A stretch of DNA of 64,000 bases from Desulfuromonadales bacterium (GTDB lineage: Bacteria; Desulfobacterota; Desulfuromonadia; Geobacterales; Pseudopelobacteraceae). Within the stretch, counting starts at the first letter, position 1, and every line of letters begins with the position of its first letter. A model generated the notes under the pieces. That model worked only from the letters and a program-made list of their open reading frames with translations. It was not told where the DNA came from and ran no database searches. Positions 43,445 through 52,264 of the stretch are shown here, piece by piece. A program made the position numbers and the translations under genes. The DNA lies in NCBI GenBank assembly GCA_013377095.1, contig JACAAY010000013.1, positions 1-64,000 of the forward strand. The letters run 5' to 3'.

Positions 43445-44560
43445 ATGTCCGTCAGTATCGTCAATGAACAGTCCATAACCATAGCAGACGGTATCAAACT
43501 GGATAGCGGACGCATCCTTGCCCCCATAACCCTCGTCTATGAAACCTACGGAACCCTCAACGAAACTGCCTCCAATGCCATTCTTGTGGAACATGCCTGG
43601 ACCGGCAGCGCCCATCTGGCCGGAAAACTGAACGAAAACGACACCAAACCGGGTTGGTGGGATGCCATTGTCGGCTCCGGCCGCCTGCTGGATACCGACC
43701 GTTATTTCGTGATCTGCTCCAATGTCATCGGTTCCTGTTACGGGTCAACCGGTCCCGCATCCACCAACCCCAAAACCGGCAAATCCTACAATCTGACCTT
43801 CCCGGTCATTACGGTCAGGGACATGGTCCGCGCCCAGAAACTGTTGATCGAATCGTTGGGAATCGAGCGCCTCCTTTCGGTAATTGGTGGCAGCATGGGC
43901 GGCATGCAGACCCAGGAGTGGGCAACTCAATACCCCAATGCCATCGCATCGGCCATCGTGCTGGCTACAACGCCACGTCCTTCACCCATGGCGATTTCGC
44001 TCAATGCAATTGCGCGCTGGGCTATCTTCAACGACCCCACCTGGCGTAAAGGGGAATACAAACACAGCCCAAAGGATGGTCTGGCTCTGGCCCGCGCCAT
44101 CGGCCACATTACCTTCCTGTCCGATGAATCCATGGACGCCAAATTCGGGCGCAAATTTTCAGCCAGGGACGGAAAATTCGATTTTTTTGGACAGTTCGAG
44201 GTAGAGCGTTATCTCACATACAACGGATACAGTTTTGTCAACCGTTTCGACGCCAACTCATTCCTCTATCTTGCCAAGGCGCTGGATCTCTACGATGTGA
44301 CCTGGGGTTATGAATCACTGTCCGAAGCATTCAGCAGGGTAACCGCACCGATGCAGTTTTTCGCTTTCTCCTCGGACTGGCTCTACCCGCCCCATCAGAC
44401 CGAAGAAATGGTTGCCTGTCTGCGCGAACTGGGCAAACCGGTCGAATACCATCTGATGACATCATCATATGGTCACGACGCATTTCTGCTGGAGCACGAG
44501 GCATTTTCTCCCATGGTAACGAAGTTTCTCAATGACGTTGCCACTGCAAGAGGGTGCTGA
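43445..44560 (+). CDS. metX: Homoserine O-acetyltransferase
   Basis: A 371-residue alpha/beta hydrolase that acylates homoserine in methionine synthesis. The nucleophile elbow [13 protein letters not shown] contains the catalytic serine; the aspartate (SSDWLYPP) and histidine ([11 protein letters not shown]) complete the triad. The oxyanion segment [14 protein letters not shown] and DPTWRKGEY also fit. Length is typical. It is controlled by the SAM-I riboswitch and overlaps closely with ttcA, four bases on. Whether it uses acetyl- or succinyl-CoA cannot be fixed from family alone. Confidence 0.95.
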   Translation: MSVSIVNEQSITIADGIKLDSGRILAPITLVYETYGTLNETASNAILVEHAWTGSAHLAGKLNENDTKPGWWDAIVGSGRLLDTDRYFVICSNVIGSCYGSTGPASTNPKTGKSYNLTFPVITVRDMVRAQKLLIESLGIERLLSVIGGSMGGMQTQEWATQYPNAIASAIVLATTPRPSPMAISLNAIARWAIFNDPTWRKGEYKHSPKDGLALARAIGHITFLSDESMDAKFGRKFSARDGKFDFFGQFEVERYLTYNGYSFVNRFDANSFLYLAKALDLYDVTWGYESLSEAFSRVTAPMQFFAFSSDWLYPPHQTEEMVACLRELGKPVEYHLMTSSYGHDAFLLEHEAFSPMVTKFLNDVATARGC

Positions 44561-44564
44561 CTCA

Positions 44565-45374
44565 ATGGCATTGACACAGCTGGAAATGCGGGAACTTCCG
44601 TTATTCAGAAAATTGCGTCACTCCGTGGGCAAGGCTGTAGCGGATTTCGGTTTGATACAGGAAGGGGACCGCATCGCGGTGGCGGTATCGGGAGGCAAGG
44701 ACTCCTACACCATGCTGCTTCTGCTGGATGAGTTGCGACGGCGAGCGCCGGTCAGGTTTGAAATCACGGCACTGACGATTGACTCAGGGTATCAGGGCTT
44801 CCGTAGCGACGTGATCGAAGCATTTATCAAAACCCTGGGTATCCCCGGCCACCTGGAAAGAACAAACCACTATGATATCATCTCGGAAAAACGGCGGCCA
44901 GGTTCGTCCTACTGCTCCATCTGCGCCCGCCTCAAACGCGGCGCACTCTATGGTCTGGCCGAAAGTCTGGGTTGCAATAAACTGGCGCTGGGACACCATA
45001 GCGACGACTTCATCGAGACATTGCTCCTGAACCAGTTTTTTGTCGGTTCTCTCAAGGCCATGTCGGCCAACATGCTGGCGGACAACGGCAAGACGACCGT
45101 CATTCGCCCCCTGGTCTATGTCGCCGAAGAAGAGATTATCCGCTTTTCACAGAGAGCAGCCCTGCCGGTAGTCTGCTGCAGGTGTCCCGTGTGCGGCTCC
45201 GCCGACCTGCAGCGCAAACGGATGAAAAACCTGCTCACAAAACTTGAGAAGGACATCCCCCACATAAAAAACAGCATGCTCAAGGCCCTTTCAAACGTGC
45301 ATCCTCGCCATCTGCTTGACCAACGGCTTCGGATGCTCAACCAGACCGGAACTCCTGCTGACACGCCTGTTTAA
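44565..45374 (+). CDS. ttcA: tRNA 2-thiocytidine biosynthesis protein TtcA
   Basis: A 269-residue PP-loop ATPase of the TtcA family, which puts sulfur on cytidine 32 of tRNA using a [4Fe-4S] cluster. The PP-loop VAVSGGKDSYTM, the cysteine pair CSICARLKRG and the downstream GHHSDDFIETLLLN are present. A second cysteine set (CCRCPVCG) near residue 205 is also typical. The start at 44565 is four bases after metX, with GAGGGTG overlapping the metX end as ribosome site, so its expression probably follows the SAM riboswitch. Confidence 0.9.
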   Translation: MALTQLEMRELPLFRKLRHSVGKAVADFGLIQEGDRIAVAVSGGKDSYTMLLLLDELRRRAPVRFEITALTIDSGYQGFRSDVIEAFIKTLGIPGHLERTNHYDIISEKRRPGSSYCSICARLKRGALYGLAESLGCNKLALGHHSDDFIETLLLNQFFVGSLKAMSANMLADNGKTTVIRPLVYVAEEEIIRFSQRAALPVVCCRCPVCGSADLQRKRMKNLLTKLEKDIPHIKNSMLKALSNVHPRHLLDQRLRMLNQTGTPADTPV

Positions 45375-45467
45375 CTCGCCTGACAGGCTGTTGTGCAGCC
45401 AATCCGCAATCGAAACATACCCGCCATACACAACGACAATCAACCCCATCAGTACAATCGGCTCCAT
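45291..45467 (-). CDS. Possible 58-residue membrane protein, antisense to the end of ttcA
   Basis: A short frame begins at an ATG (45465-45467) preceded by AAGGAGG with ideal 6-base spacing. It encodes MEPIVLMGLIVVVYGGYVSI, a single likely membrane helix, then a charged tail with HNSLSGELNRRVSRSS. Its last 84 bases overlap ttcA on the opposite strand. It lies 85 bases after motB on the same strand and could be the last gene of the motor operon. The strong ribosome site is the main support. Confidence 0.5.
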   Translation of the reverse strand: MEPIVLMGLIVVVYGGYVSIADWLHNSLSGELNRRVSRSSGLVEHPKPLVKQMARMHV

Positions 45468-45552
45468 GATCCGCCTCCTTTTCCTGTTTTGGAAAAAGTA
45501 GCATACACATGTGACAGAATACGTCCTGTTGGGTTACAGGGATGGATTTTTT

Positions 45553-46365
45553 TCAGGGTTCGCCGCGCTCGCCATCGCCGGAGAGCATGACAAGGTCAAC
45601 ACGACGATTTTTGGCGCGCCCTTCAGCGGTGGCGTTGTCCGCCAGTGGCCGGAACTCCGCGTAGCCGGTGGCGGAAATCTTGTCGGGATCGACATCGAAG
45701 TTCTTGACCAGATATTTGAGCCCATTTACGGCGCGGGCTGTGGAGAGTTCCCAGTTCGAGGGAAACTGGGAGGTACTGATGGGGATGTTGTCGGTATGAC
45801 CTTCAAGGCGCAAAGGATTGTTGTACTGGGTCATGACTTCGGAAATCGTGTTGATCAGTTCATAGGCGCTCGCTTTGATCTGGGCCTGACCGGAATCGAA
45901 AAAACCGGCCTCTTTCAGGCTGACGATCAGGCCACGGCGAGTGATTGTCAGGGAAACCTTGTTCTGGGCGCCCTGTTTGACAAGATAGGCATCAATGGAA
46001 GATTTAATCTGGCGGAAATCTTTTTCATCGGCGCGGGTTTTGAATTGGCCACGTGACGCACGGGACCCCGGTGCCACGGAGATCTCGGGCCTGATACTGG
46101 GTGTTATGTTCACCTGACTCGAGGGCAGAACGTTCATCTTGGGCGAAGGTGCACCGGATTGTATCATCCCGAACGACTGCTGGATGGACTGCATGACCTC
46201 CTCGGCTTTTTTCTTGTCGCTCTGGGACATGGCATAGAGCGTAACAAACACGGCAAAGAGCAGTGTGATGAAGTCTGCGTAGGAAACCAGCCAACGCTCG
46301 TGATTGACATGCTTTTCAGGTTCTTTTTTCAGTGCCATGGCAGAATCAGTGCTCGCCGCCCGCAA
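45553..46365 (-). CDS. motB: Flagellar motor stator protein MotB
   Basis: A 270-residue stator subunit: one N-terminal helix (WLVSYADFITLLFAVFVTLYA) with the proton-carrying aspartate of SYADF, a linker, and a C-terminal OmpA-like peptidoglycan-binding domain (LRLEGHTDNIPIS, NWELSTARA, FRPLADNATAEGRAKNRRVD). The start overlaps the end of motA by 20 bases, so the two are coupled. The proton-type aspartate and layout suggest H+ rather than Na+ drive, with moderate certainty. Confidence 0.95.
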   Translation of the reverse strand: MRAASTDSAMALKKEPEKHVNHERWLVSYADFITLLFAVFVTLYAMSQSDKKKAEEVMQSIQQSFGMIQSGAPSPKMNVLPSSQVNITPSIRPEISVAPGSRASRGQFKTRADEKDFRQIKSSIDAYLVKQGAQNKVSLTITRRGLIVSLKEAGFFDSGQAQIKASAYELINTISEVMTQYNNPLRLEGHTDNIPISTSQFPSNWELSTARAVNGLKYLVKNFDVDPDKISATGYAEFRPLADNATAEGRAKNRRVDLVMLSGDGERGEP

Positions 46366-47095
46366 AGGCTTTCAGTTTCTGTTCGATGAAGTGCGGGTTT
46401 TCACCGTTTTGGATGGCAATCAGGCCCTCAAGAATCATGACGCGGCGCAGAACTTCCTCCTTCATGCGTATCTTAAGCTTGGTTCCGATGGGAAGACAGA
46501 TGATATTTGCAACCATCAGGCCATAGATAGTTGCTACGAAAGCAACCGCAATACCACCGCCCAGTTTGGAGGTATCGGAGAGGTTGCTCATGACGTGAAT
46601 CAGTCCGAGCACAGCGCCGATGATACCGATGGTTGGAGCAAACCCGCCCGCTGATTCGTAGAACTCAACGCTGTGCTTGGAATGATCCTCGAAGGACATG
46701 ATGTCAGCCTCCAGGGTTTCCCGCAACTTCTGGGGATCAATACCGTCAACAACCAGGGAAATACCTTTTTTGATGAAGGGATCCCTGGCGGACTGGGCCT
46801 CCTGCTCCAGAGAAATCAAGCCATTGCGGCGGGCCTTGGTGGCATAATTGATGATGTCCTTGACCACCGACTCGTGATCAACCTTGGGGGGCATGAACGC
46901 AATTTTGACATCTTTAAACGCCTTGATGATGGAGGACAACGGGAAGCAGATAAACGTGGCGCCAAAGGTACCGCCAAGCACAATCATGGCCGCGGTCGGC
47001 TGAATGAGGGCGCTCATGTGCAGACCTTCGAGGAACGCACCGCCGAAAATGGCGGCAAAGCCCATGAGTAACCCAATGATGGTTGCTAAATCCAT
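46346..47095 (-). CDS. motA: Flagellar motor stator protein MotA
   Basis: A 249-residue stator channel protein with four predicted helices. Visible signatures are GGTFGATFICFPL, the cytoplasmic loop with GLISLEQEA and KKGISLVVDG, and the last helix pair APTIGIIGAVLGLIHVM and ATIYGLMVANIICLPI, matching the MotA family. It precedes motB with overlapping frames and follows flbD after three bases. No other flagellar structural genes are in the window, so the stator set is separate from the main cluster. Confidence 0.95.
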   Translation of the reverse strand: MDLATIIGLLMGFAAIFGGAFLEGLHMSALIQPTAAMIVLGGTFGATFICFPLSSIIKAFKDVKIAFMPPKVDHESVVKDIINYATKARRNGLISLEQEAQSARDPFIKKGISLVVDGIDPQKLRETLEADIMSFEDHSKHSVEFYESAGGFAPTIGIIGAVLGLIHVMSNLSDTSKLGGGIAVAFVATIYGLMVANIICLPIGTKLKIRMKEEVLRRVMILEGLIAIQNGENPHFIEQKLKAFAGGEH

Positions 47096-47098
47096 ATG

Positions 47099-47422
47099 CT
47101 AGAAATCCCGGGTGTGAAGTGGTGAACCATTGCGATTGTGGCGTTTACCGGATATGACTGCGTCACTGTTCAAGGTAACATTTCCAAAGAGCTTCTGCCG
47201 CTGTGCGGCCCGATGTTTTTTGCCGGTCGTGGCGCCTGAGCGACGGATAATCCGGGAGCGGAATGCAATAATCTTGTCGATAATGACTCGGGCCGGCTCT
47301 TTGACAATGAAATGGTGATCATTGAACAGTGTGATGACCGTATCGGGGGTTTCCTCAATACTGACGATATGGTCGGGGTTTATGTAAAAAGTCTGTCGAT
47401 CCATACGGGTAAGAAAAATCAT
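47099..47422 (-). CDS. flbD: FlbD/SwrD-family motor-associated protein
   Basis: A 107-residue protein whose first 60 residues match the FlbD family: MIFLTRMDRQTFYINPDHIV, then EETPDTVITLF and the VKEPARVIIDKI segment. In Bacillus the relative SwrD raises flagellar torque by acting on stators, which fits the position immediately before motA. The C-terminal 45 residues (basic, with KKHRAAQRQK) are longer than in the usual 60-70 residue members and have no recognised domain. Confidence 0.82.
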   Translation of the reverse strand: MIFLTRMDRQTFYINPDHIVSIEETPDTVITLFNDHHFIVKEPARVIIDKIIAFRSRIIRRSGATTGKKHRAAQRQKLFGNVTLNSDAVISGKRHNRNGSPLHTRDF

Positions 47423-47531
47423 GGTTTCACCGGCGTAACTGCACGTTTCATGTGGTATTACCTATAAATAGCAATCAGACAGTAAGGTCAAGCGTTTTTT
47501 CGCCGTTATTCACAGCACGCAACCCATAATC

Positions 47532-48623
47532 TCACAGCTTGGCATCAATTGCGTCAAAATCGATACAACGTTCAGCAGTAGCGTTGATCAGTTCGATTTT
47601 CTCCCTGTCGTCGGGACCGATTTTGGACACATGCTCCCGCAGACGGATAAACACTTCCGCCGAGATATCCTTAACCCGGAAATAGGGTATGTTGCTGTCC
47701 TCCAGTATCTGCTGTGTGATGGCGGATATGGGAGACTGACCACAGATTACCAGTCCGGTCAGGCGTTTTTTAAAGTCGGGGATGTGATGCAGGGATGATG
47801 CGGTCACGAGCAGCTCATCCCGTGAACTGTTAACAACCAGCAGCGTAGACTCACCCAGAATATCGATCACGCGCTGGCATGAGGCAACACCCAGCTGGAT
47901 CGTATGACATATACGGCTGAGTTCTCGCTGATCTCCCATCAGCGGCAGCTTCAGCAATTCGGCAATATGTTGGAGTGTCGGATCGGCCAAAATGGGGAGA
48001 AAATCAAAGGCGGTAGTTACCGTGATGCCGTCTTTCTCGAAAACCTTGCGAATATAGTGCAGCGAGCGTTCTTTTTTGTCCGGCACCATTTTGTTGAGCA
48101 TGATGAAATCAACCTTTGCCTTGGCTTCCCGGTACAGGGCCAGATTGAGTTTGACCTCATCGATGACGCTGCCGATGCCGCAGCCGGTCACCAGCAACAC
48201 CGGCGCACCAAGCATTGCGGCAACGGTCGCGTTATCGACACCGAAAACCGAACCGACACCGGTGTGGCCGGCTCCTTCAATGATCAGCAAATCGTTTTTC
48301 TGCTCCAGCTTCTCAACCGCCTCAAGTATGGTCCGCCGCGGATAGTCTGCAGGTATTTCGCCATCCAGAAAACGCCGCGTGGAACCGGGGACCAGAGCCA
48401 TGGGGGACATGAGCCGCACATCGTCATCCAGATTAAAAACACTGGAAACCATGGCAGCATCGACATCCATGCAGATGCCTCTATATTCAATACATTTGGG
48501 ACCAATGGGCTTGATAAATCCAACCCGTGGATATTTTTTTAACGCCAGGTGCATCAGGGACAGACTGATGGTAGTCTTGCCGCAATGCTGGGCAGTAGCA
48601 CCGATAAAGATTTTTTTACACAT
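47532..48623 (-). CDS. BioD-like ATPase with DRTGG domain
   Basis: A 363-residue protein. The N-terminal half resembles dethiobiotin synthetase and the N-terminus of long phosphotransacetylases: a P-loop of the type ATAQHCGKTTISLSL, the GFIKPIGP segment and LLIIEGAGHTGVGS. The second half has the DRTGG-type domain (about residues 215-320: ESTLLVVNSSRDELL, LTGLVICG). The catalytic transacetylase domain is absent, so it is probably a nucleotide-sensing regulator. The function is unknown. Confidence 0.75.
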   Translation of the reverse strand: MCKKIFIGATAQHCGKTTISLSLMHLALKKYPRVGFIKPIGPKCIEYRGICMDVDAAMVSSVFNLDDDVRLMSPMALVPGSTRRFLDGEIPADYPRRTILEAVEKLEQKNDLLIIEGAGHTGVGSVFGVDNATVAAMLGAPVLLVTGCGIGSVIDEVKLNLALYREAKAKVDFIMLNKMVPDKKERSLHYIRKVFEKDGITVTTAFDFLPILADPTLQHIAELLKLPLMGDQRELSRICHTIQLGVASCQRVIDILGESTLLVVNSSRDELLVTASSLHHIPDFKKRLTGLVICGQSPISAITQQILEDSNIPYFRVKDISAEVFIRLREHVSKIGPDDREKIELINATAERCIDFDAIDAKL

Positions 48624-48689
48624 GAATCATTTCCTCGTGGGAGAGAACTGACGTGTCAGCAAATTAATCCGGGGCTTCAGCATGAGAAT

Positions 48690-49031
48690 CTAACAACCGA
48701 GCGTTATTTCATTGCAGAACCGCCGGAAATGCTCCTCGCCGGAATGGAAGCGAAGAATACGAACCCCCATGCCACTTTTTTTTACGAGATGAAAAAGATT
48801 CTGGGGCACCTTTTTTGCCCACATGACTCGCGCTTCCAGCACAACACTGTTTTCATTTTCCAACAAAAATTCAATTCGTATCTTTGTATTGGGCGGACAG
48901 ACATTCAGAGACCTGAGAAACATTCCGGTCAAGGAAACATCTTCGGTAAATGCAACCCTGTTGGCTTCCTCGACACCGAAATGCACTGAAAACCTTTTTT
49001 TATGCCTTGTGGGACTCCTCTTATCGGACAC
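48690..49031 (-). CDS. PilZ-domain protein (c-di-GMP receptor)
   Basis: A 113-residue single-domain PilZ protein. The c-di-GMP ligands are present: the arginine switch RHKKRF near the N-terminus and the DVSLTGMF motif (D/NxSxxG) about 20 residues later. It has no attached output domain and would work by protein-protein contact. It lies beside the motor block, and c-di-GMP control of motility is a reasonable inference but not shown. Confidence 0.85.
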   Translation of the reverse strand: MSDKRSPTRHKKRFSVHFGVEEANRVAFTEDVSLTGMFLRSLNVCPPNTKIRIEFLLENENSVVLEARVMWAKKVPQNLFHLVKKSGMGVRILRFHSGEEHFRRFCNEITLGC

Positions 49032-49172
49032 GCCAGCCCCTCCTACACCCTAACTTGTTTGAAACAGTGTTTATTTTGCCAGAACTATACCATAAATCTT
49101 TTTTTTCAATACTGTTTTTAACTTCAAATAAAAATCTCCCATGGCCATGGATCTGCTTGGGGATAAATTCAA

Positions 49173-49201
49173 TTGACAGTGGCATATCAATCAACTAGTT
49201 T
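49173..49201 (+). promoter_or_regulatory. Promoter of the thi operon
   Basis: TTGACA (49173-49178) and TAGTTT (49196-49201) are 17 bases apart, the latter matching only 3 of 6 positions. The location just before the TPP aptamer supports it. Confidence 0.5.
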
Positions 49202-49210
49202 GTCTAAAAA

Positions 49211-49294
49211 CGCTGGGGGAGTTTCGACTGAGAGCGGTCTGCAAGCGCCGCGACCCTTAGTACCTGATCCGGGTAATGCCGGCGTAGGGAAGCG
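49211..49294 (+). ncRNA. TPP riboswitch (THI element)
   Basis: The aptamer has GGGGGAG, CTGAGAG, GACCCTTAGTACCTGATC, GGGTAATGCCGGCGTAGGGA in the standard order. It binds thiamine pyrophosphate and controls thiS-thiG-thiE. A hairpin GCCGC/GCGGT followed by seven T (49315-49334) is the expression platform. Confidence 0.95.
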
Positions 49295-49313
49295 CAAGCA
49301 GTCAACACTCACA

Positions 49314-49335
49314 AGCCGCTTCTGCGGTTTTTTTA
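49314..49335 (+). terminator. Terminator of the TPP riboswitch
   Basis: AGCCGC and GCGGTT enclose TTCT and are followed by a T run. It stands between the aptamer and the thiS ribosome site (AAGGAGG), as expected for attenuation. Confidence 0.8.
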
Positions 49336-49352
49336 CGTTTAAGGAGGTCGGA

Positions 49353-49553
49353 ATGTTCGTAACGATTAACGGCAAACCCTCCGAAGTGAAAGATGGCAGC
49401 ACCCTTGCGGATCTGCTTGACCACCTGGAAATCAAGCGCGAGTTCGTCGCGGTCGAACTGAATATGGACATTGTCCCGAAGTCATTCTACGATTCCCGGA
49501 CACTGACGGCCGGGGATGTTATCGAGATTGTTCAGTTTGTCGGCGGCGGATAA
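49353..49553 (+). CDS. thiS: Sulfur carrier protein ThiS
   Basis: A 66-residue ubiquitin-like sulfur carrier for thiazole synthesis. The start MFVTINGKPSEV and the C-terminal VQFVGGG, ending in the Gly-Gly that is thiocarboxylated, are diagnostic. AAGGAGG precedes the ATG at ideal distance. thiG follows, and the TPP riboswitch lies directly upstream. thiF and thiH are not in the window. Confidence 0.95.
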   Translation: MFVTINGKPSEVKDGSTLADLLDHLEIKREFVAVELNMDIVPKSFYDSRTLTAGDVIEIVQFVGGG

Positions 49554-49607
49554 CGTACTGGTCGCAGCGGAGCGTCCTTGAGCACAGAATTCCCAGAAGA
49601 GGAGATC

Positions 49608-50390
49608 ATGAATATGGCTGAAGATAAACTTGTTATAGCCGGACGAGAGTTCAATTCACGTCTGATGGTGGGTACCGGCAAGTATGCTGATTTTCGCCAG
49701 ATGGCACAGGCGTTGGAGGTTTCCGGGGCTGAAATTATTACCGTTGCCGTACGGCGGGTCAACATTTCCGACCGCAGCCAGGAATCCCTGCTGGACTATA
49801 TCGACCCTAAAAAATACACCCTGCTCCCCAATACCGCCGGTTGTTACACCGCCGACGATGCCGTGCGCACCTGTCGCCTGGCCCGGGAAGCCGGTCTGTC
49901 CGATTTTGTAAAGCTTGAGGTCCTGGGAGATGAAAAAACCCTCTTCCCCGACAACGAAGAGCTTCTCAAAGCCGCCAGGATCCTGGTCAAGGAAGGCTTC
50001 ACCGTACTACCCTACTGCAGCGATGACGTCATCCTCTGCCGCAAACTGGAAGACCTCGGCTGCGCCGCGGTCATGCCCCTGGGCGCTCCCATCGGCAGCG
50101 GCCTGGGAATCCGCAACCCCTTCAATATCCGCATCATTCTTGAGAACATCAAGGTGCCGGTCATCGTCGATGCAGGTGTCGGTTCTGCCTCGGACGCCGC
50201 CATCGCCATGGAACTCGGCTGCGCCGGTGTGTTGATGAACACCGCCATCGCCGGCGCCCAGGATCCAATTGCCATGGCCGAAGCCATGAAACTGGCGGTC
50301 ATCGCCGGTCGCCTCTCCTTCAAAGCCGGCCGCATACCCCGCAAGCTCTACGCCAACGCTTCCAGTCCCCTGGACGGGATGATCGGCTGA
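49608..50390 (+). CDS. thiG: Thiazole synthase ThiG
   Basis: A 260-residue TIM-barrel enzyme that builds the thiazole phosphate of thiamine from DXP, ThiS thiocarboxylate and dehydroglycine. The N-terminal [18 protein letters not shown], the catalytic lysine in FVKLEVLGD, and the phosphate-binding [17 protein letters not shown] are clear. The ATG at 49608 has GAGGAG ahead. Its stop overlaps the thiE start. Confidence 0.96.
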   Translation: MNMAEDKLVIAGREFNSRLMVGTGKYADFRQMAQALEVSGAEIITVAVRRVNISDRSQESLLDYIDPKKYTLLPNTAGCYTADDAVRTCRLAREAGLSDFVKLEVLGDEKTLFPDNEELLKAARILVKEGFTVLPYCSDDVILCRKLEDLGCAAVMPLGAPIGSGLGIRNPFNIRIILENIKVPVIVDAGVGSASDAAIAMELGCAGVLMNTAIAGAQDPIAMAEAMKLAVIAGRLSFKAGRIPRKLYANASSPLDGMIG

Positions 50391-51064
50391 TGCCAACCGT
50401 ATCCAGGAGGGAAAGGCAACGCACTGGCAGCGTTGATTTCCCCCTCTATCTGATTACCGACCGTCATCAAACAGCTGGTCGGCCGTTGACGGACGTTGTT
50501 CGGGCAGTTCTGCAGAGCGGAGTCAGGGCGGTACAACTGAGGGAAAAGGATCTCCCCGATAATGAGCTACTCGCTCTTGCCGAAATCCTGCGTACCGTTA
50601 CCCACGAATTCGGTGCGCGCCTGTTGATCAACAGCAGGCTTGATATCTGCCGGGCCGTCGGCGCCGACGGAGTGCAGCTGGGTATCGAAGGAATATCTGT
50701 GGCTGAGGCGCGCAGATCATTGGGTGAAGGGATGTTGATCGGTTATTCGGCCCACTCCGTGGCAGAGGCCTGTTCGGCAGAGTCTGCCGGCGCCGATTTC
50801 GTCACCTTCAGTCCGATCTTTCACACCCCCTCCAAGGCGGCCTACGGCGAGCCGGTCGGACTGGAGAGGCTGAGGGAAGCATGCACAGCCCTGACCATAC
50901 CTGTTTTTGCTTTGGGGGGCATCAAGCAAGCCAACATTGCCGAGGTCATGTCCGCCGGAACCCGAGGTATCGCACTCATTTCAGCAATCATCGCGGCCAA
51001 TGACCCGGCCGACGCGGCATCATCCCTATTGAAGACGATTGAGCGGCATGACACCCATTCCTGA
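50390..51064 (+). CDS. thiE: Thiamine phosphate synthase
   Basis: A 224-residue enzyme joining the thiazole and pyrimidine halves of thiamine. Motifs LITDRHQ, VQLREKDL, INSRLDICRAVGADGVQLG and FSPIFHTPSKA are present. Its ATG overlaps the thiG stop. A slightly long N-terminus ([10 protein letters not shown]) precedes the core. Control is by the upstream TPP riboswitch. Confidence 0.95.
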   Translation: MPTVSRRERQRTGSVDFPLYLITDRHQTAGRPLTDVVRAVLQSGVRAVQLREKDLPDNELLALAEILRTVTHEFGARLLINSRLDICRAVGADGVQLGIEGISVAEARRSLGEGMLIGYSAHSVAEACSAESAGADFVTFSPIFHTPSKAAYGEPVGLERLREACTALTIPVFALGGIKQANIAEVMSAGTRGIALISAIIAANDPADAASSLLKTIERHDTHS

Positions 51065-51989
51065 CGAACGGATCCACCCCGATCTCCACATAAACTCCTA
51101 TGGTCACTACCTTCGCCGCCGCTTCGGCTGCCGGGTCAGCAAGGTCAATGTGGATGGCGGTTTTACCTGCCCCAACCGCGACGGCAGCAAAGGGACCGGC
51201 GGCTGCGTCTACTGTAATAACGTCTCCTTCTCACCCCGGGACACACTGCCGGTCATCCCCATCGAGGAGCAGATGGCCCACGGCATGGCCTACCATCGCG
51301 CCCGGCTGGCTTCCCGAAAATTCATCGTTTACTTCCAGAAATACACCAACACCTATGCCTCGCTTGAGGTCCTGGCGGATCTCTACCACCGCGCCCTGGA
51401 CCATCCCGATGTTCTGGGTATCTCGGTCGGCACACGCCCCGATGCACTCTCCGACGAAGCGCTGGAGTTGCTAAGCGAGATTGCCCGTACGCGCTATGTC
51501 TGCCTTGAGCTTGGCCTGCAATCCATGGACGATGCCATCCTGACCGACATCAACCGCGGCCATACCCTGGATGAATATCTGGAGACTGTTCAGCGTGCAT
51601 CCGGTCGTAATTTTGACATCTGCACCCATCTGATCTACGGCTTCCCCAGTGAAACAGCCGATGGATTTCTGAGAACCGCCGACCTGATCGCGTCCCTGCC
51701 CATCGATTCCATAAAACTGCACCAACTGCATGCGGTGGAAGGGACGGAACTGGCTGATCGCTACCGACGGGGCGAGTATCAGCCACTCCGGCTGGAAGAC
51801 TACGTGAGTACGGCGGCCGATTTTCTGGAGCGTCTACCGGCGCGCATCACGATCCAGCGACTGTACGGTTCGGCGCCGCTGAACATCTGCGTAGCTCCGC
51901 GCTGGGGGCTGAAGAATAACCAGATGTGGTATGCGGTTGTCAACGAATTGACAAGACGGGGAACCTGGCAGGGGTGCCGGCTAAGGTAA
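51048..51989 (+). CDS. Radical SAM protein, TIGR01212/YhcC family
   Basis: A 313-residue radical SAM protein. The family cysteine motif is spread as CPNRDGSKGTGGCVYC (first cysteine, then CxxC), followed by FIVYFQKYTNTYA and LGLQSMDD. The YhcC/TIGR01212 family is widespread; its substrate is not established. It overlaps the thiE end by 17 bases, so it probably belongs to the thi transcript, though a thiamine role is not known for the family. The ATG at 51048 is preferred to the TTG at 51039. Confidence 0.88.
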   Translation: MTPIPDERIHPDLHINSYGHYLRRRFGCRVSKVNVDGGFTCPNRDGSKGTGGCVYCNNVSFSPRDTLPVIPIEEQMAHGMAYHRARLASRKFIVYFQKYTNTYASLEVLADLYHRALDHPDVLGISVGTRPDALSDEALELLSEIARTRYVCLELGLQSMDDAILTDINRGHTLDEYLETVQRASGRNFDICTHLIYGFPSETADGFLRTADLIASLPIDSIKLHQLHAVEGTELADRYRRGEYQPLRLEDYVSTAADFLERLPARITIQRLYGSAPLNICVAPRWGLKNNQMWYAVVNELTRRGTWQGCRLR

Positions 51990-51990
51990 C

Positions 51991-52010
51991 AGCCTGAATC
52001 CGTGACGCCT
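51991..52010. repeat. Dispersed repeat, copy 2
   Basis: AGCCTGAATCCGTGACGCC repeats the sequence found after mobA near 13780, with one base changed. It again begins within a few bases of a stop codon. Beyond it, up to 52264, only a terminator is visible. Confidence 0.4.
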
Positions 52011-52196
52011 TCCGGGCTGCTCTCGCTGAGAATGCCTCTGTTTTGAGTTTCAGGCCACATTCACACTTTTGGCGCAGTTCACACGTACAGCTCATACGGT
52101 AGTTGTGCGCGGCAATTTACTCCGGCATTTCGCTCGATTCATCCTTCAGACGCCACAGATTCAGAAACAGGTCATTTTGAAAGCTGAATAGATCAG

Positions 52197-52224
52197 GGCG
52201 GAATTGTATTTCCCGCCTTTTTTT
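52197..52224 (+). terminator. Terminator between radical SAM gene and acyl-CoA synthetase
   Basis: GGCGG and CCGCC pair around an 11-base loop and are followed by nine T on the plus strand. Confidence 0.75.
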
Positions 52225-52264
52225 TTGCGTCTGGCGCCCTTTCATCCATATCAGAAGGCCCTCT

